From Notamacropus eugenii (taxonomy: Eukaryota; Chordata; Mammalia; Diprotodontia; Macropodidae): a stretch of DNA of 64,000 bases. The first letter of the stretch is position 1; each line of letters begins with the position of its first letter. Below are positions 1 through 11,280 of the stretch, in pieces. Under the pieces are notes generated by a model. That model was not told the origin of the DNA, made no database searches, and saw only the letters and a program-made list of their open reading frames with translations. A program made the translations under genes and the position numbers. The stretch lies in contig NC_092878.1 in NCBI RefSeq assembly GCF_028372415.1, forward strand, positions 29,742,903 to 29,806,902, in the 5' to 3' direction.

Positions 1-221
1 AACTTCAAAATGGAGTGTGAAGAAGGAACCCTACTATTACCAGAACAAAAACTGAAATACTGTCTATCTACCCTTTGCCATATTATAACTGGGACTTTCT
101 CTGTGAAAAGGGCTAGTGTTGCCCCCTGCTGGTAAGAGCCCAGATGTGTAGACAAGGACAATGTTGCTGCAGGGAATTTCTGGGATCATTGCCATCCTGA
201 TTGGACAGAAATCTGCATAGG
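1..221. other. no recognised feature
   Basis: Single-copy-looking sequence ending in the left target-site copy (212-221) of the adjacent SINE. No gene or repeat recognised. Confidence 0.5.
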
Positions 222-539
222 GTGTGTGCTCATCCTTCGTTGCCAAAGAAGACTATGCCATCAGAGAAATGATGACATGACTTGCACTTGACTTTGTTCT
301 GAGTGAGGGAGGGCTGTGCAGGTCACCAGCCTCACTTCTCCTCCAGAGCCATCTGAATCCAGTGACCAGATATTCATCAGGATGACTGGAGATGGCCCCA
401 GGATGAGGCAGTTGGGGTTAAGTGACTTGCCCAAGGTCACACAGCTAGTGAGTGTCAAGTGTCTGAGGTGACATTTGAACTCAGGTCCTCCTGACTCCTG
501 CACTGGTGCTCTATCCACTGCACCACCTAGCTGCCCCCC
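222..539 (-). mobile_element. full-length CORE-SINE, WSINE/WALLSI-like
   Basis: Minus-oriented SINE of about 318 bp. Its tRNA-like head (gcagctaggtggtgcagtgg when read on the minus strand) is near 538, and a LINE-like tail with a short CA-type end lies at the left. It is flanked by an identical 10-bp duplication, tctgcatagg, at 212-221 and 540-549. It belongs to the same family as the copy at 25974-26291. The family name is from memory. Confidence 0.85.
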
Positions 540-549
540 TCTGCATAGG

Positions 550-1099
550 TACCCCACTGAGAAAACCCCTGAAGCTATCTATGCTTGGTGTGGCACGACT
601 GTAAATGACTGAGGCTATCTAGGTCACTGGAGAAGTTTTCTTCATTGATAGATGTCAGTGTTTTCATGAGTCTGATAAGAGATCTATTTGCTTTTTTTGA
701 CCTATGAATAAACTGTCCCTCCTTGTGCTTTATGAGCTGTGTGCTGACAAGAACAATTGGTGACAACCTTGAGTGTTGGTATAGGGTGAAGTTCTCAGAT
801 TTTCCAGGTGAGGTCTGTGATTCAATGAAGTGAGGAACATCACTCGGGAGACGCAGATGTCAAGTTTCCCCTACATGAGCTCACGGAGGAGGAGGCAAGT
901 GTTTAGCTGTAATAATGTCCTTAGCTATGAATATTCTCCCTTACAAGAATCATATTATTCTGAGAGTTATGTATACTCTTTAGGGTTTCTTTTTGTTCAA
1001 GTCCCCTAAAGAAAAAGCAGGATGAGGGAGGATACCTTACTTTTCACGGGGTAAAATGAATGAATGAAAAAAATTTAAAGTCTTTTTTATTCCTTATGC
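550..1099. other. no recognised feature
   Basis: About 550 bp between the SINE and the HAL1 poly-T tract; nothing recognisable on either strand. Confidence 0.45.
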
Positions 1100-2120
1100 T
1101 TTTTTTTTATTTTTTTTTTATTTTATTTTTTTTCCATTTTTTTTAATTTAGCTTTTAACATTCATTTTCACAAAATTTTGGGTTACAAATTTTCTCCCCT
1201 TTTCTCCCCTCCCCCCCCAAACGCCAAGCATTCTAATTGCCCCTATGACCAATCTGCTCTCTCTTCTATCATCCCTCTCTGCCCTTGTCTCTGTCTTCTC
1301 TTTTGTCCTGTAGGGCCAGATAGCTTTCTATACCCCTTTACCTGTATTTCTTATTTCCTAGTGGTAAGAACATTACAGTTGATCCTAACACTTTGAGTTC
1401 CAACTTCTTTAGCTCCCTCCCTCTCCACTCCTTCCCTTTGGAAGGCAAGCAATTCAATATAGGCCAAATCTGTGTAGTTTTGCAAATGACTTCCATAATA
1501 GTTGTGTTGTATAGGACTAACTATATTTCCCTCCATCCTATCCTGTCCCCCATTACTTCTATTCTCTTTTGATCCTATCCCTCCCCATGAGTGTTGACCT
1601 CAAATTGCACTCTCCTCCCCATGCCCTCCCTTCTATCATCCCCCCCCACTCTGCTTATCCCCTTATCCTCCACTTTCTTGTATTGTAAGATAGGTTTTCA
1701 TACCAAAATGAGTAGGCATTTTATTCTTTCCTTTAGTGGAATGTGATGAGAGTAGACTTCATGTTTTTCTCTCACCTCCCCTCTTTATCCCTCCACTAAT
1801 GAGTCTTTTGCTTGCCTCTTTTATGAGAGATAATTTGCCCCATTCAATTCTCCCTTTCTCCTCCCAATATCTTTCTCTCTCACTGCTTGATTTCATTTTT
1901 TTTTAAGATATGATCCCATCCTCTTCAATTCACTCTGTGCACTCTGTCTCTATGTGTGTGTGCGTGTGTGCATGTGTGTGTGTGTAATCCCACCCAGTAC
2001 CCAGATACTGAAATGTTTCAAGAGTTACAAATATTGTCTTTCCATGTAGGAATGTAAACAGTTCAACTTTAGTAAGTCCCTTATGACTTCTCTTTGCTGT
2101 TCACCTTTTCATGGTTCTCT

Positions 2121-3209
2121 TCATTCTTGTGTTTGGAAGTCAAATTTTCTTTTCAGCTCTGGTCTTTTCATCAAGAATGCTTGAAAATCCTCTATTTCAT
2201 TGAAAGACCAATTTTTCCCCTGAAGTATTATACTCAGTTTTGCTGGGTAGGTGATTCTTGGTTTTAGTCCTAGTTCCTTTGACTTCTGGAATATCCTATT
2301 CCATGCCCTTCGATCCCTTAATGTAGAAGCTGCTAGATCTTGTGTTATCCTGATTGTATTTCCACAATACTTGAATTGTTTCTTTCTAGCTGCTTGCAAT
2401 ATTTTCTCTTTCACCTGGGAGTTCTGGAATTTGGCCACAATGTTCCTAGGAGTTTCTCTTTTTGGATCTCTTTCATGCGGTGTTCTGTGGATTCCTTGAA
2501 TATTTATTTTGCCCTCTGGTTCTAGAATCTCAGGGCAGTTTTCCTTGATAATTTCATGGAAGATGATGTCTAGGCTCTTCTTTTGATCATGGTTTTCAGG
2601 TAGTCCCATAATTTTTAAATTGTCTCTCCTGGATCTATTTTCAAGGTCAGTTGTTTTTCCAATGAGATATTTCACATTATCTTCCATTTTTCCATTCCTC
2701 TGGCTTTGTTCTGTGATTTCTTGCTTTCTCATAAAGTCCTTAGCCTCCATCTGTGCCATTCTAATTTTGAAAGAACTATTTTCTTCAGTGAGCTTTTGAA
2801 TCTCCTTTTCCATTTGGCTAATTCTGCTTTTGAAAGCATTCTTCTCCTCATTGGCTTTTTGAACCTCTTTTGCCAATTGAGTTAGGCTAGTTTTCAAGGT
2901 GTTATTTTCTTCAACATTTTTTTGGGTCTCCTTTAGCAGGGAGCTGATTTGCTGTTCATGCTTTGACTTCATGTCTCTCATTTCTCTTCCCAGCTTTTCC
3001 TCCACCTCTCTAACTTGATTTTCAAAATCCTTTTTGAGCTCTTCCATGGCCTGAGCCCATTGGGTGGGCTGGGACACAGAAGCCTTGATTTCTGTGTCTT
3101 TGCCTGATGGTAAGCATTGTTCTTCCTCATCAGAAAGGAAGGGAGGAAATGCCTGTTCACCAAGAAAGTAACCTTCTATAGTCTTATTTCTTTTCCCTTT
3201 TCTGGGCAT
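2121..3209 (-). CDS. HAL1 copy 1 ORF1 protein, intact frame (362 aa)
   Basis: RNA-binding chaperone of the L1 ORF1p family. Starts MPRKGKRNKTIEGYFLGEQ. A coiled coil spans roughly residues 45-185 (heptads such as QLAKEVQKANEE and MEKEIQKLTEEN). Then comes the RRM-like part with NLKIMGLPENHD and the C-terminal domain with IQGIHRTPHERDPKRETPR, ITQDLAASTLRDRR and RITYPAKLSIILQ. These correspond to human ORF1p NLRIIGVPE, QRTPQ, RLTADLS and RISYPAKLS. The frame is uninterrupted. Confidence 0.85.
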   Translation of the reverse strand: MPRKGKRNKTIEGYFLGEQAFPPFLSDEEEQCLPSGKDTEIKASVSQPTQWAQAMEELKKDFENQVREVEEKLGREMRDMKSKHEQQISSLLKETQKNVEENNTLKTSLTQLAKEVQKANEEKNAFKSRISQMEKEIQKLTEENSSFKIRMAQMEAKDFMRKQEITEQSQRNGKMEDNVKYLIGKTTDLENRSRRDNLKIMGLPENHDQKKSLDIIFHEIIKENCPEILEPEGKINIQGIHRTPHERDPKRETPRNIVAKFQNSQVKEKILQAARKKQFKYCGNTIRITQDLAASTLRDRRAWNRIFQKSKELGLKPRITYPAKLSIILQGKNWSFNEIEDFQAFLMKRPELKRKFDFQTQE

Positions 3210-4051
3210 TTTCCCAGCCAGTGACTTGACCTCTGAATATTCTCCTCACACCCACCTCGCCTCCTGATCCTCCCAGCCAGCGTTTGGGGTCTGAGATTCA
3301 AATGCTGCTTCCAGCCTTAGGGCTTTTGGCGGGGGCAGGGCTGCTGTTCAGTGTGAGATTAAGTTCAGGTGGTCAGGTCTGGGCAGGGCCGCCTCTCTGG
3401 CTCAGTTCCCTCAGGGGGTTTATGCATAGACCTTCCACAATGGATCCAGGCTCCTGCCCCCTTGGGGAGCCCCTGTCTGCAGCCGCCTCTCGGCTTCTAC
3501 CTCCTGGGGGGGCCTGAGTTATGGGGGCACCCCACTCCCCTCTCGACCTGCCAAAGAGACTCTCTCACCGAGCCCTGTCACCTGTGGGTGGAGGGACTTG
3601 TGTGGCCGCTGGAGATCCCGTCCCTGAAGCCTGCTCGGATCTGTACCTCTCGGTGCCGCAGCCACGGCAGGTCTGGGCTGGGCTGGGCTCCGCCTCTGCA
3701 GCACGACGGACCTTTTGCGAGAGGTTTGCAGGTCCCTCTGTGGGTGGAGGGACCCGCGTGGCCGCTGGAGATCCCGTCCCTGAAGCCCGCTCGGATCTTT
3801 TCCTCTCGGTGCCGCGACCATAGCAGGGCTGCACTCAGCTCCCAGTCCCGGTGCCCAGTCCACAGCGCGGAGGACCCCCCACGAGAGGTTTGCAGGTCTC
3901 TCCGGAACAGAAATCTCCCTCGCTCCAATGTTCCGTGGCCTCTGGGTGCAGAATTCGCCGTGAGTTACTTCCCTGTAGCCGTTCTATGGGTTATGGGTTC
4001 GGAGTTACGTGTATGTGCATCTTTCTACTCTGCCATCTTGGCTCCGCCCCC
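3210..4051 (-). promoter_or_regulatory. HAL1 copy 1 5'UTR with duplicated unit
   Basis: GC- and CpG-rich leader, expected to hold the internal promoter. A unit containing gtgggtggagggac and gccgctggagatcccgtcc occurs twice, at about 3584 and 3740 (spacing 156 bp). The motif gagaggtttgcaggt also recurs, near 3720 and 3883. This resembles the tandem promoter monomers known in rodent L1. Promoter function is inferred from position. Confidence 0.6.
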
Positions 4052-4204
4052 AACAAACATCTATTAAACACATTCTGTGTTCCAGGCACTCTGCCAAATA
4101 TTCGAGATACAGAGAAAAAAAAAGTTCCTCCCCTCAAAGATCTTACATTCTAATTGGGGGAGACAACACGTAGATAAAAAGACATATAAACATGTTGCTT
4201 GGAC
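4052..4204 (+). repeat. ancient mammalian interspersed repeat, unnamed
   Basis: Reads tattaaacacattctgtgtt and then a segment on summed-up items ending cattctaattgggggagaca. The same family recurs near 12350, 27940, 37660, 50670 and 56776, always with the phrase resembling 'gtgccaggcactgtgctaag...cctcaaggagcttacattctaat'. It is old and diverged. Confidence 0.5.
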
Positions 4205-4218
4205 CTGTGATTTTATTC

Positions 4219-5268
4219 CTTTTTAAAATTTTATTTGTTTTCAGTGTTCTACAATCACTTCCATATATCTTATATTTTTTCTCTTCCCTCCTCCCTACCC
4301 CTGTACCTACCCTCTCCCTCCCTGAGATAGCATACAGTTTTATGTGGGTTCTACACATGCATTCCTATTAAATACATTTTCACCTTAGTCATGTTGCATA
4401 GAAGAATTAAAATGAATGGGAGAAATCATAAAACAAACCAAAATGTAATACAAAAGAAAATGATCTGCTTCATTTTGCGATCAAATTCCATAGTTCTTTC
4501 CCTGGATGTGGAAGGCATTTTGCTTTAAGAGACCTTTGAAAATTATTTAAGTCCTTGCATTGCAATGAAGTACTAAGTCTACCACAAAAATTCCTCACCC
4601 ACTGTGGTTGCTGCTGTCTACAGAGTTCTCCTGGTGCTGCTCCTTTCACACTCAGCATCAGTTCATATAAGTCTTTCCAGGCCTCTCTAAAGTCTTCCTG
4701 TTCATCATTATAGCACAATAGTATTCCATTACATTCATATACCACAACTTGTTCAGCCAATTGATGGACATCCCCTCGATTTCCAGTTCTTGGCCACCAC
4801 AAAGAGTGCTGTTATAAATATTTTTGTACAAGTGGGACCCTTTACCATTTTTATGATCTCTTGGGGATACAGTCCTAGAAGTGATATTGCTGGGTCAAAG
4901 GGTATGCACATTTTTGTAGCCCTTTGGGCATAGTTCCAAATTGCTCTCCAGAATGGTTGGATGAGCTCACAGCTCCATCAACAATGAATTAGTGTTCCAA
5001 CTCTCCCACATCTTCTCCAGCATTTATCATCTAACTGTTCTGTCATGTTAGCCAATCTGATAGGTGTGATGTGGTATCTCAGAATTGTTTTGATTTGCAT
5101 CTCTCTAATCAATAGTGATTTAGAGTATTTTTTCATATGATTATAGTTATCTTTAATTTCTTCCTCTGAAAACTGCTTGTTCATATCCTTTGACCATTTG
5201 TCAACTGAGGAATGACTTGTATTCTTGTACATTTGACTCAGTTCTCTGTTTTAGAAACAAGGCCTTTA
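4219..5268 (-). mobile_element. L1, 5'-truncated 3' end
   Basis: Minus-strand L1 of 1050 bp containing the last part of ORF2 (for example SLLIREMQIKTILRYHITP near 5070-5130) and the 3'UTR. It is flanked by a 14-bp duplication, ctgtgattttattc, at 4205-4218 and 5269-5282. Frame is degraded. Confidence 0.85.
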
Positions 5269-5626
5269 CTGTGATTTTATTCTTACAGAAAGCTTGAAGT
5301 GAGGACTTTCTACCGACACAGGATAGCAGTCTTCTCCAAAACTTTTTGTCTTAGAGACTTTCCTAAAGCAGTGTTTTTCTTTTCTTTTTTATTTCTTTTC
5401 TTTTTTTCATTTTTATTTTTTTATTTTCAGTGTTCTACAATCACTATCATAAAACTTAGATTGTTTTCCCCCCTATCTACCTCCCCAACCCCCTCCCTCC
5501 CCAAGACAGCATACAATTCTTTATAGGATCTACACATACGTTCCTATTAAATACATTTTCACTATAGTCATGCTGTGTAGAAGAACTAAAATAAATGGGA
5601 GAAATCATATAACAAACCAAAACATA

Positions 5627-5628
<2 letters not shown>

Positions 5629-5662
<34 letters not shown>
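5629..5662. repeat. (AC)n microsatellite
   Basis: 17 AC units inside an L1 3'UTR. Confidence 0.95.
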
Positions 5663-5665
<3 letters not shown>

Positions 5666-6251
5666 TGATCTGCTACATTCTGCGATTGAATTCCATAGTT
5701 TTTTTCTCTGAATGTGGAAGGCATTTCGCCTTAGAAGACCACTGGGAATTTTTTTTTATGTCCTTGCATTGCTACAAAGATCCAAATCTACCAGAAAAAA
5801 CTCTCGCACACTGTGATTGTTGCTGTGCACAAAGTTCTCCTGGTTCTGCTCCTTTCACTCAGCATCAGGTCATATAAGTCTTTCCAGGCCTCTCTAAAGT
5901 CTTCCTGTTCATCATTTCATATGGCACAATAGTACTCCATTACATTTATATACCATAATTTATTCAGCCATTCCCCATTAATGGGCATCCCCTTGATTTC
6001 CAGTTTTTGGCAACTACAAAGAGTGCTGCTATAAATATTTTTGTACATGTTGAACCCTTTCCCATTTTTATGATCTCTTGGGGATACAGTCCTAGAAGTG
6101 ATATTTTTAGGTCAAAGGGTATGCACATTTTTGTAGCCCTTTGGGCACAGTTCCAAATTGCTCTCCAGAATGGTTGGATCAACTCACAGATCCACCAACA
6201 ATGAATTAGCGTTCCAATTCTCCCATATCCTCTCCAACATTTATCATTTTA

Positions 6252-6800
6252 TCATTCTGTCATGTTTGCCAATTTAATAGGTGTGATGCAGTACCTCAGA
6301 GTTGTTTTGATTTGCATCTCTCTAATCAATAGTGATTTAGAGCATTTTTTCATATGATTATAGATATCTTTAATTTCTTCCTCTGAAAATTGCCTGTTCA
6401 TATCCTTTGACCATTTATCAAGTGGGGAATGACTTGTATTGTTGTACATTTGACTCAGTTCTCTATATATTCTAGAAATGAGGCCTTTATCCCCAAGATT
6501 ATCTGTAGAAATTCTTTCCCAATTTACTACATGCCTCCGAATTTTGGTTGCATTGGGTTTGGTTGTGCAAAAACTTTTCAGTTTAATGTAATCAAAATTA
6601 TCCATCTTGCACTTCATAATGCTTTCTATCTCTTCTTTAGTCAAAAATTCTTCCCTTCTCCATAAATTTGATAAATACACCATTCCTTGCTTCTCTAGTT
6701 TGCCCATGATATCAATCTTTATACCTAGATTGTGTACCCATTTGGACTTTATTCTTGTGTATGGTGTCAGGCATAGGTTTATGCCTAGTTTCCACCACAC
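6252..6800 (-). pseudogene. L1 ORF2 fragment, C-terminal region
   Basis: 182-residue open stretch ending LIREMQIKTTLRYCITPIKL, the conserved block before the L1 ORF2p cysteine-rich end. The frame breaks between this piece and the reverse transcriptase piece upstream, and again before the further C-terminal piece at 5964-6182 (IPFDLKISLLGLYPQEI). Confidence 0.8.
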
Positions 6801-6956
6801 TGTTATCCAGTTTTCCCAGCAATTTTTGTCAAACAGTGAGTTCTTATCCCAGAAGCTGAGGTCCTTGGGTTTATCAAACAGGAGGTTGCTCTATTCCTTG
6901 CCTACTGTGTCTTGAGTACCTAACCTATTCCACTTGTCTACCCTTCTGTTTCTTAG

Positions 6957-7607
6957 TCAGTGCCAAGTGGTTTTGATAATTGCTACTTTATAATGTAATT
7001 TGAGATCTGGTAGTGCCAGGCCACCTTCCCTAGCATTTCTTTTCATTAGTCCCTTTGATATTCTGGACCTTTTATTCTTCCAGATGAATTTTGATATTAT
7101 TTTATCTAGCTCAAGAAAATAATTATCTGATAGTTTAATTGGTATGGCACTAAATAAGTAAATTAATTTAGGTAGAATTGTCATTTTTATTATATTGACT
7201 AGGCCTACCCATGAGCAATTGATGTTTTTCCACTTACTTAGATCTGACTTCATTTGTGTTGTAATTGTGTTCATATAACCCTGGGTTTGTTTTGGCAGGT
7301 AAACTCCTAAATATTTTATAGTGTCTACCCTAGCTTTAAATGGGATTTCTCTTTCTATCTCTTGCTGTTGGACTTTGTTACTAATATATAGGAATGCAGA
7401 AGATTTGTGTGGGTTTATTTTGTAACCTGCAACTTTGCCAAACTTGTTTATTATTTCAAGTAGTTTTTTACTTGAATCTCTGGGATTCTCTAAGAATATC
7501 ATCATATCATCTGCAAAGAGTGTTAACTTAGTTTCTTCTTTGCCTGTCCTTATTCCTTCAATTTCTTTATCTTGTCTAATTGCTACAGCTAACATTTCTA
7601 GTATCAT
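6957..7607 (-). pseudogene. L1 ORF2 fragment, reverse transcriptase palm
   Basis: 216-residue open stretch with the catalytic FADDMMIFLENP motif (YADD-like box), then GYKINPHKSSAFLY and IKYLGVYLP, which are typical of L1 ORF2p after the active site. It is a piece of a 5'-truncated copy, so it cannot encode a whole enzyme. Confidence 0.85.
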
Positions 7608-7715
7608 ATTGAATAATAGTGGTGATAATGGACATCTTTGTTTGACCCCTGATCTTATTGGAAATGCATCTAGCTTATCTCCATTGCATATAATGCTTGT
7701 AAAGCAGTGTTTTTC

Positions 7716-8930
7716 AAACTTTTCAGAGACTAAGGGCTTACCAACTCCACAGTCTATGAACTCAGAACTTACCCTCCAAAACCTGCCCCTCCATCTTACT
7801 TCTCTATTTCTGTTGATAGTATTCAGTCAATGAGGCTTAAAATCTCTGTTTTCCTTCTTCTTCATCCTTTCATATCCAATCATTTGCTAAATCTGTTTCC
7901 TCTCCAAAATATCTCTTGAATTCACACCCTCCATTCTTGCTCTCACTGCCTTATCAGTTCAGACTCTCATTATATCTTTGTATAACTTGTAATCTCAAGT
8001 GCAAGATGCCCAAATTTAGAGAATCCACCCCAAATGTTCACATGGACAATATTTGTGCCCAGCCTGTGGTGACTTGACTCTAATATGGTGATGTTATTTT
8101 GGTCCTCTTTGAGAAAGAAGGACAACAACCAACCAACCTCAGGCTAACTGCTAGCTTCCTATAATGCCCCCTCCTCAAGAATGTACCTAAATCTACTGGA
8201 AATGTCAATCATCTCTCCTTCAATTAAATTTTACTTGGCCAACAGTATGTCCCTTGGGAAGATACTACTTTCTAAGATGACAATTAGTAGATCTAATATG
8301 CAAAGATTGTGTTACTATGTTAATACATTTACGTGTTTATCTCTTATTTGCATTTTAATCAACTCTTTCTGGAAGACTTACTACCTGAACCCCAAAGAGT
8401 GACTATAACTGAACCTTGGAAACTTCCAGAATTTATAACAGCTCCCAGTGGAGCTCTATTTAGTTGGGAATTATTGGGTCTCTGATTGCACATTGTGTAG
8501 GCTGGCATATATACTGCTTATGCATAGAGGTGTCTCTGAAGACAAGATGATAGGGGCCAATAGATTGGGCCAATAGGGGCAATAGACATGCTATACACTG
8601 TGAGTGGGTTCAGGATCAGTCAGAGTCCTAGGGAGTGGCATTTTCCATGAAAGGTAACTTTCAAGCCAACAGTCTAACAAGTGCCTAATCCCAGGGTTTC
8701 CTTAAACCATTTTACATGACTAATGTCACATTGCAATGAAAGGACACAGTAATTGTAAGGTGCTTTCAATTTCCCCCAACTCCTAGATGAGGGCCATTAC
8801 CTTTCATAACTCAGCCCAACTGGCACTCCCACCACACCCTCTTCACTAATCTCCCTCTCTGTGCTCAGCCCTTTGCTGTATTATGATGAAAACGATTAAC
8901 AGGTATGCTTATTTAATGTACATCGTGAAT
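7716..8930. other. mostly unrecognised sequence
   Basis: No gene seen. A short LINE/SINE tail fragment (about 8085-8140, ending ggtcctctttgagaaagaag) is the only recognisable part. Confidence 0.5.
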
Positions 8931-9070
8931 GTCTTTGTGGACAATGATGCTGTCATCTCCTGGAGGGCAGGGGCTGATAGTGCTCAAAACAAGGCTAGGC
9001 ATAGTAGCATCCATGTGGTGCTCAGCACAGTGCCTGGCACATAGTAGGTGCTTAATAATTGTTTATTCCT
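8930..9070 (+). repeat. L2 3' end
   Basis: Contains ctcctggagggcaggggctg and cacagtgcctggcacatagt followed by aggtgcttaataa, the standard L2 terminus. Confidence 0.75.
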
Positions 9071-9229
9071 TTTCTTTATAGTGGAAAGAATACTCTGGAG
9101 ATCTTAGCTTTGGAACTTACTAGTTGCATGTTTTTGGGCAAATCAAAGAATCACAGATTTAGAGTTGAAAGGGGGCCTTAGAGACCATCTAGTACAACCC
9201 ATTCATTTTATAATTTGTTGTCAACGAAC

Positions 9230-10135
9230 AGCCGTCTATTTTCTTTTCTTTACTACCTCTCCCTCCCATTGGGAACAAGAAAGAAAGAAAAAGAAAATCC
9301 TCCTGACAAATATACATTGCCAAATAAAACAAATTCTTGCTTTAGTCTTGTCTGAAAATGTAAATCTCCTGCTTCTCAGGTCCATCATTTCTTGGATAGC
9401 ATGCTTGATTATTGATCCTCTGGACCAGTGGTTGGTAATGGCATTGAATGGAGTTCTTAAGTCTTTCCCAGTTGCTTGTCTTTCCACTTTTATTGCTGTA
9501 TACATTGTTCTCCTGTTTTTACTCACTTCACTTAGCATCAATTCCTATGTCTCTTCTAGGTTTCTCTGAAACTATCTCATCCTTCTTATGAAACAATAAT
9601 ATTTATGTATTATATATTACATATTATTTATATATTCATAATATTATACATATATTATGAAACAGAAACATTTATGTATCCCATTTTTCTCAGCTATTCC
9701 CTAGTTGATGGACATCCCTTTTGTTTCCAGTTCTTTGAAATTACAAAAAAAGTTGCTAAAATATTTTTGTCCATATGAGTCTTTTTTTCTCTTTCTTTGA
9801 TCTCTTTGTGGTATAGGCCTTAGAGACCTAGTTGTGTTATTGTTGGGTCAAAGAGTAAGTACAGTTTAGTGACTTTTTGGGCTGACAATTTGGACTCCAA
9901 ATTGCTCTTCTGAATAGCTGGACCAATTCGCAGCTCCACCAACATTGCACTGATGTGCCTGTTTTCCCACAGTCCCTCCATCATTTGTCATTTATCTTTT
10001 ATTACATAGATCTTTACCAACTGATGGACATGAAGTAGAACCTCAGGTTTTGTTTTGTTCTGTTGTTGTTGTTGTTTTTTACAAAATATGTATGTCTCTA
10101 ATGAATAGTTATTTGGAGCATTTTTTCATATTGAG
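9230..10135 (-). repeat. old L1 3' end
   Basis: Diverged L1 3' region in minus orientation. Recognisable blocks are cagctccaccaacattgcac, ttgttgggtcaaagag and ttgatggacatccctttt. It is interrupted by an AT-rich TATTATA-type stretch near 9597-9660. It is clearly older than the copies at 4.2-7.7 kb. Confidence 0.75.
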
Positions 10136-10300
10136 GAATTCCTTTTTACAGATGAGACTGAGAATCATAGAAGTGAGGTGACTTGTTTGATGTCATGTAG
10201 GTAGCAAATAAAAGGAGCAGTATTTGAACCCAGGTCTTTAGGGACAAAGATTGGACTCTTTCCACTGAACCACACTGCCTCACTGCCTCTATTTTGCCTT
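10135..10300 (-). repeat. MIR remnant
   Basis: Reverse MIR/CORE-SINE pattern: ttttacagatgag, gaggtgacttg, atttgaacccaggtcttt, tttccactgaaccacactg. Confidence 0.65.
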
Positions 10301-10501
10301 TCTGGGCCTCAGGTTCCTTATTTGTAATATGAAACTAGGTGACTTCTAAGGTCTTTGGCAACTCTAACAGTTCATGATTTTAATTAAACACAAAATACTT
10401 TGAAAAGCACCACTCTAAGGCGACACTTAAAAATGAAAAGATAAAAATAATGACTTATTTAATGCTGTTTTAAAATAAAAGTTTGTAATGACTTTTGTTG
10501 G

Positions 10502-10758
10502 GTGCAGCTAGGGTATACAGTGGATAGAGTACCAGGTCTGGAGTAAGGAAGACTCATCCTCCTGAGTTCAGATCGGGCCTCAGACATTTATTAGCTGTGT
10601 GACCCTGGCCAAATCATTTAACCCTGTTTGCCTCAGTTTCCTCAACTGTAAAATGAACTGGAGAAGGAAATTCAAACCACTCCAGTATCTTTGCCAAAAA
10701 AAAACTCCAAAGGGGTTCACAAAGAGTCAGACATGACTGAAATGACTCAACAACAACC
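10502..10758 (+). mobile_element. MAR1-like CORE-SINE
   Basis: tRNA-like head (tgcagctagggtatacagtg), CORE segment (ttagctgtgtgaccctggcc), and the diagnostic tail aaaccactccagtatctttg ... gagtcagacatgactgaaat, which resembles an RTE/BovB LINE 3' end. Confidence 0.85.
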
Positions 10759-10761
10759 ACA

Positions 10762-11030
10762 GCTTAAGGTAGTGGCATAGTAAAGTGTTGAAGCTGGGAA
10801 GGCCTTAGTTCAAATCCTGACTCAGATCCTTATTAGCTCTATGACTTTGGGCAAGTCAGTTAAATCTTTTCCAATCTCAGTTTCCTCACTTGTAAAAGAG
10901 AGGTAATAATAGCACCTATCCCCCAGGGTTGTTGTGAGGATCAAATGAGATACTGACATACATTAAGTGTTTTTCATAGAGCTTCAGTATTTCTTAAAGC
11001 TCTATATAAATCCTAGCCATCATTATAGTT
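10762..11030 (+). repeat. MIR-family SINE
   Basis: Head, CORE (gactttgggcaagtcagtta) and the MIR-type 3' part gggttgttgtgaggatcaaa. Confidence 0.75.
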
Positions 11031-11138
11031 TTTGAGAGCAGAGATCATTTTATCTGCTTATACAGTATTTGCATCCCTATACTTATCAGTGTGCCAGGCA
11101 CACAGTAATTATGTACTGCAAAGTAGCTTAAGGAATGC

Positions 11139-11169
11139 CCTCTCTCTCTCCTCTCTCTCTCCTCTCTCT

Positions 11170-11258
<89 letters not shown>

Positions 11259-11280
11259 TCTCTCTTTCTCTCTCTCTCCA
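11139..11280. repeat. (TC)n microsatellite
   Basis: Nearly pure TC tract of about 140 bp; open frames reading through it in Leu/Ser or Arg/Glu are artefacts. Confidence 0.97.

Larger units (their letters stand above)
1100..4051 (-). mobile_element. HAL1-type half-LINE, copy 1 (full length)
   Basis: LINE on the minus strand. The 5' end at 4051 reads GGGGGCGGAGCCAAGATGGC, followed by a GC-rich 5'UTR (3210-4051), one ORF1 (2121-3209), about 1 kb of purine-rich 3' sequence and a poly-A tract (poly-T on the plus strand from 1100). No endonuclease or reverse transcriptase frame follows ORF1, which is the defining feature of half-L1 elements. No clear target-site duplication was found. A second copy with the same structure lies at 32691-35598. 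Confidence 0.85.
5380..7699 (-). mobile_element. L1, 5'-truncated, 2.3 kb
   Basis: Minus-strand L1 beginning inside the reverse transcriptase region and ending in a poly-A tract at about 5380-5430. It is flanked by a perfect 16-bp duplication, taaagcagtgtttttc, at 5364-5379 and 7700-7715. It carries a CA microsatellite (5629-5662) in its 3'UTR. It shares its 3' family with the neighbour at 4219-5268 but is an independent insertion. Confidence 0.9.

Noticed and set aside
222-539. tRNA gene, suggested by the A/B-box-like SINE heads
   Set aside because: Heads are part of SINEs with CORE and LINE-like tails; no complete cloverleaf was seen in any of them.
1100-1120. Target-site duplication for HAL1 copy 1
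   Set aside because: The sequence right of 4051 (aacaaacatctatt) is not repeated before the poly-T tract, so no duplication could be claimed.
1951-1985. CRISPR-like or regulatory short repeat array
   Set aside because: Plain TG-rich microsatellite in the HAL1 3' region; no spaced direct repeats anywhere in the window.
3369-4067. 232-codon antisense open frame in the HAL1 leader, with a 246-codon counterpart at 34921-35661 (an 'ORF0' idea)
   Set aside because: The two copies start alike but fall into different frames halfway, so the frame is not conserved; GC-rich sequence poor in stop codons explains the length.
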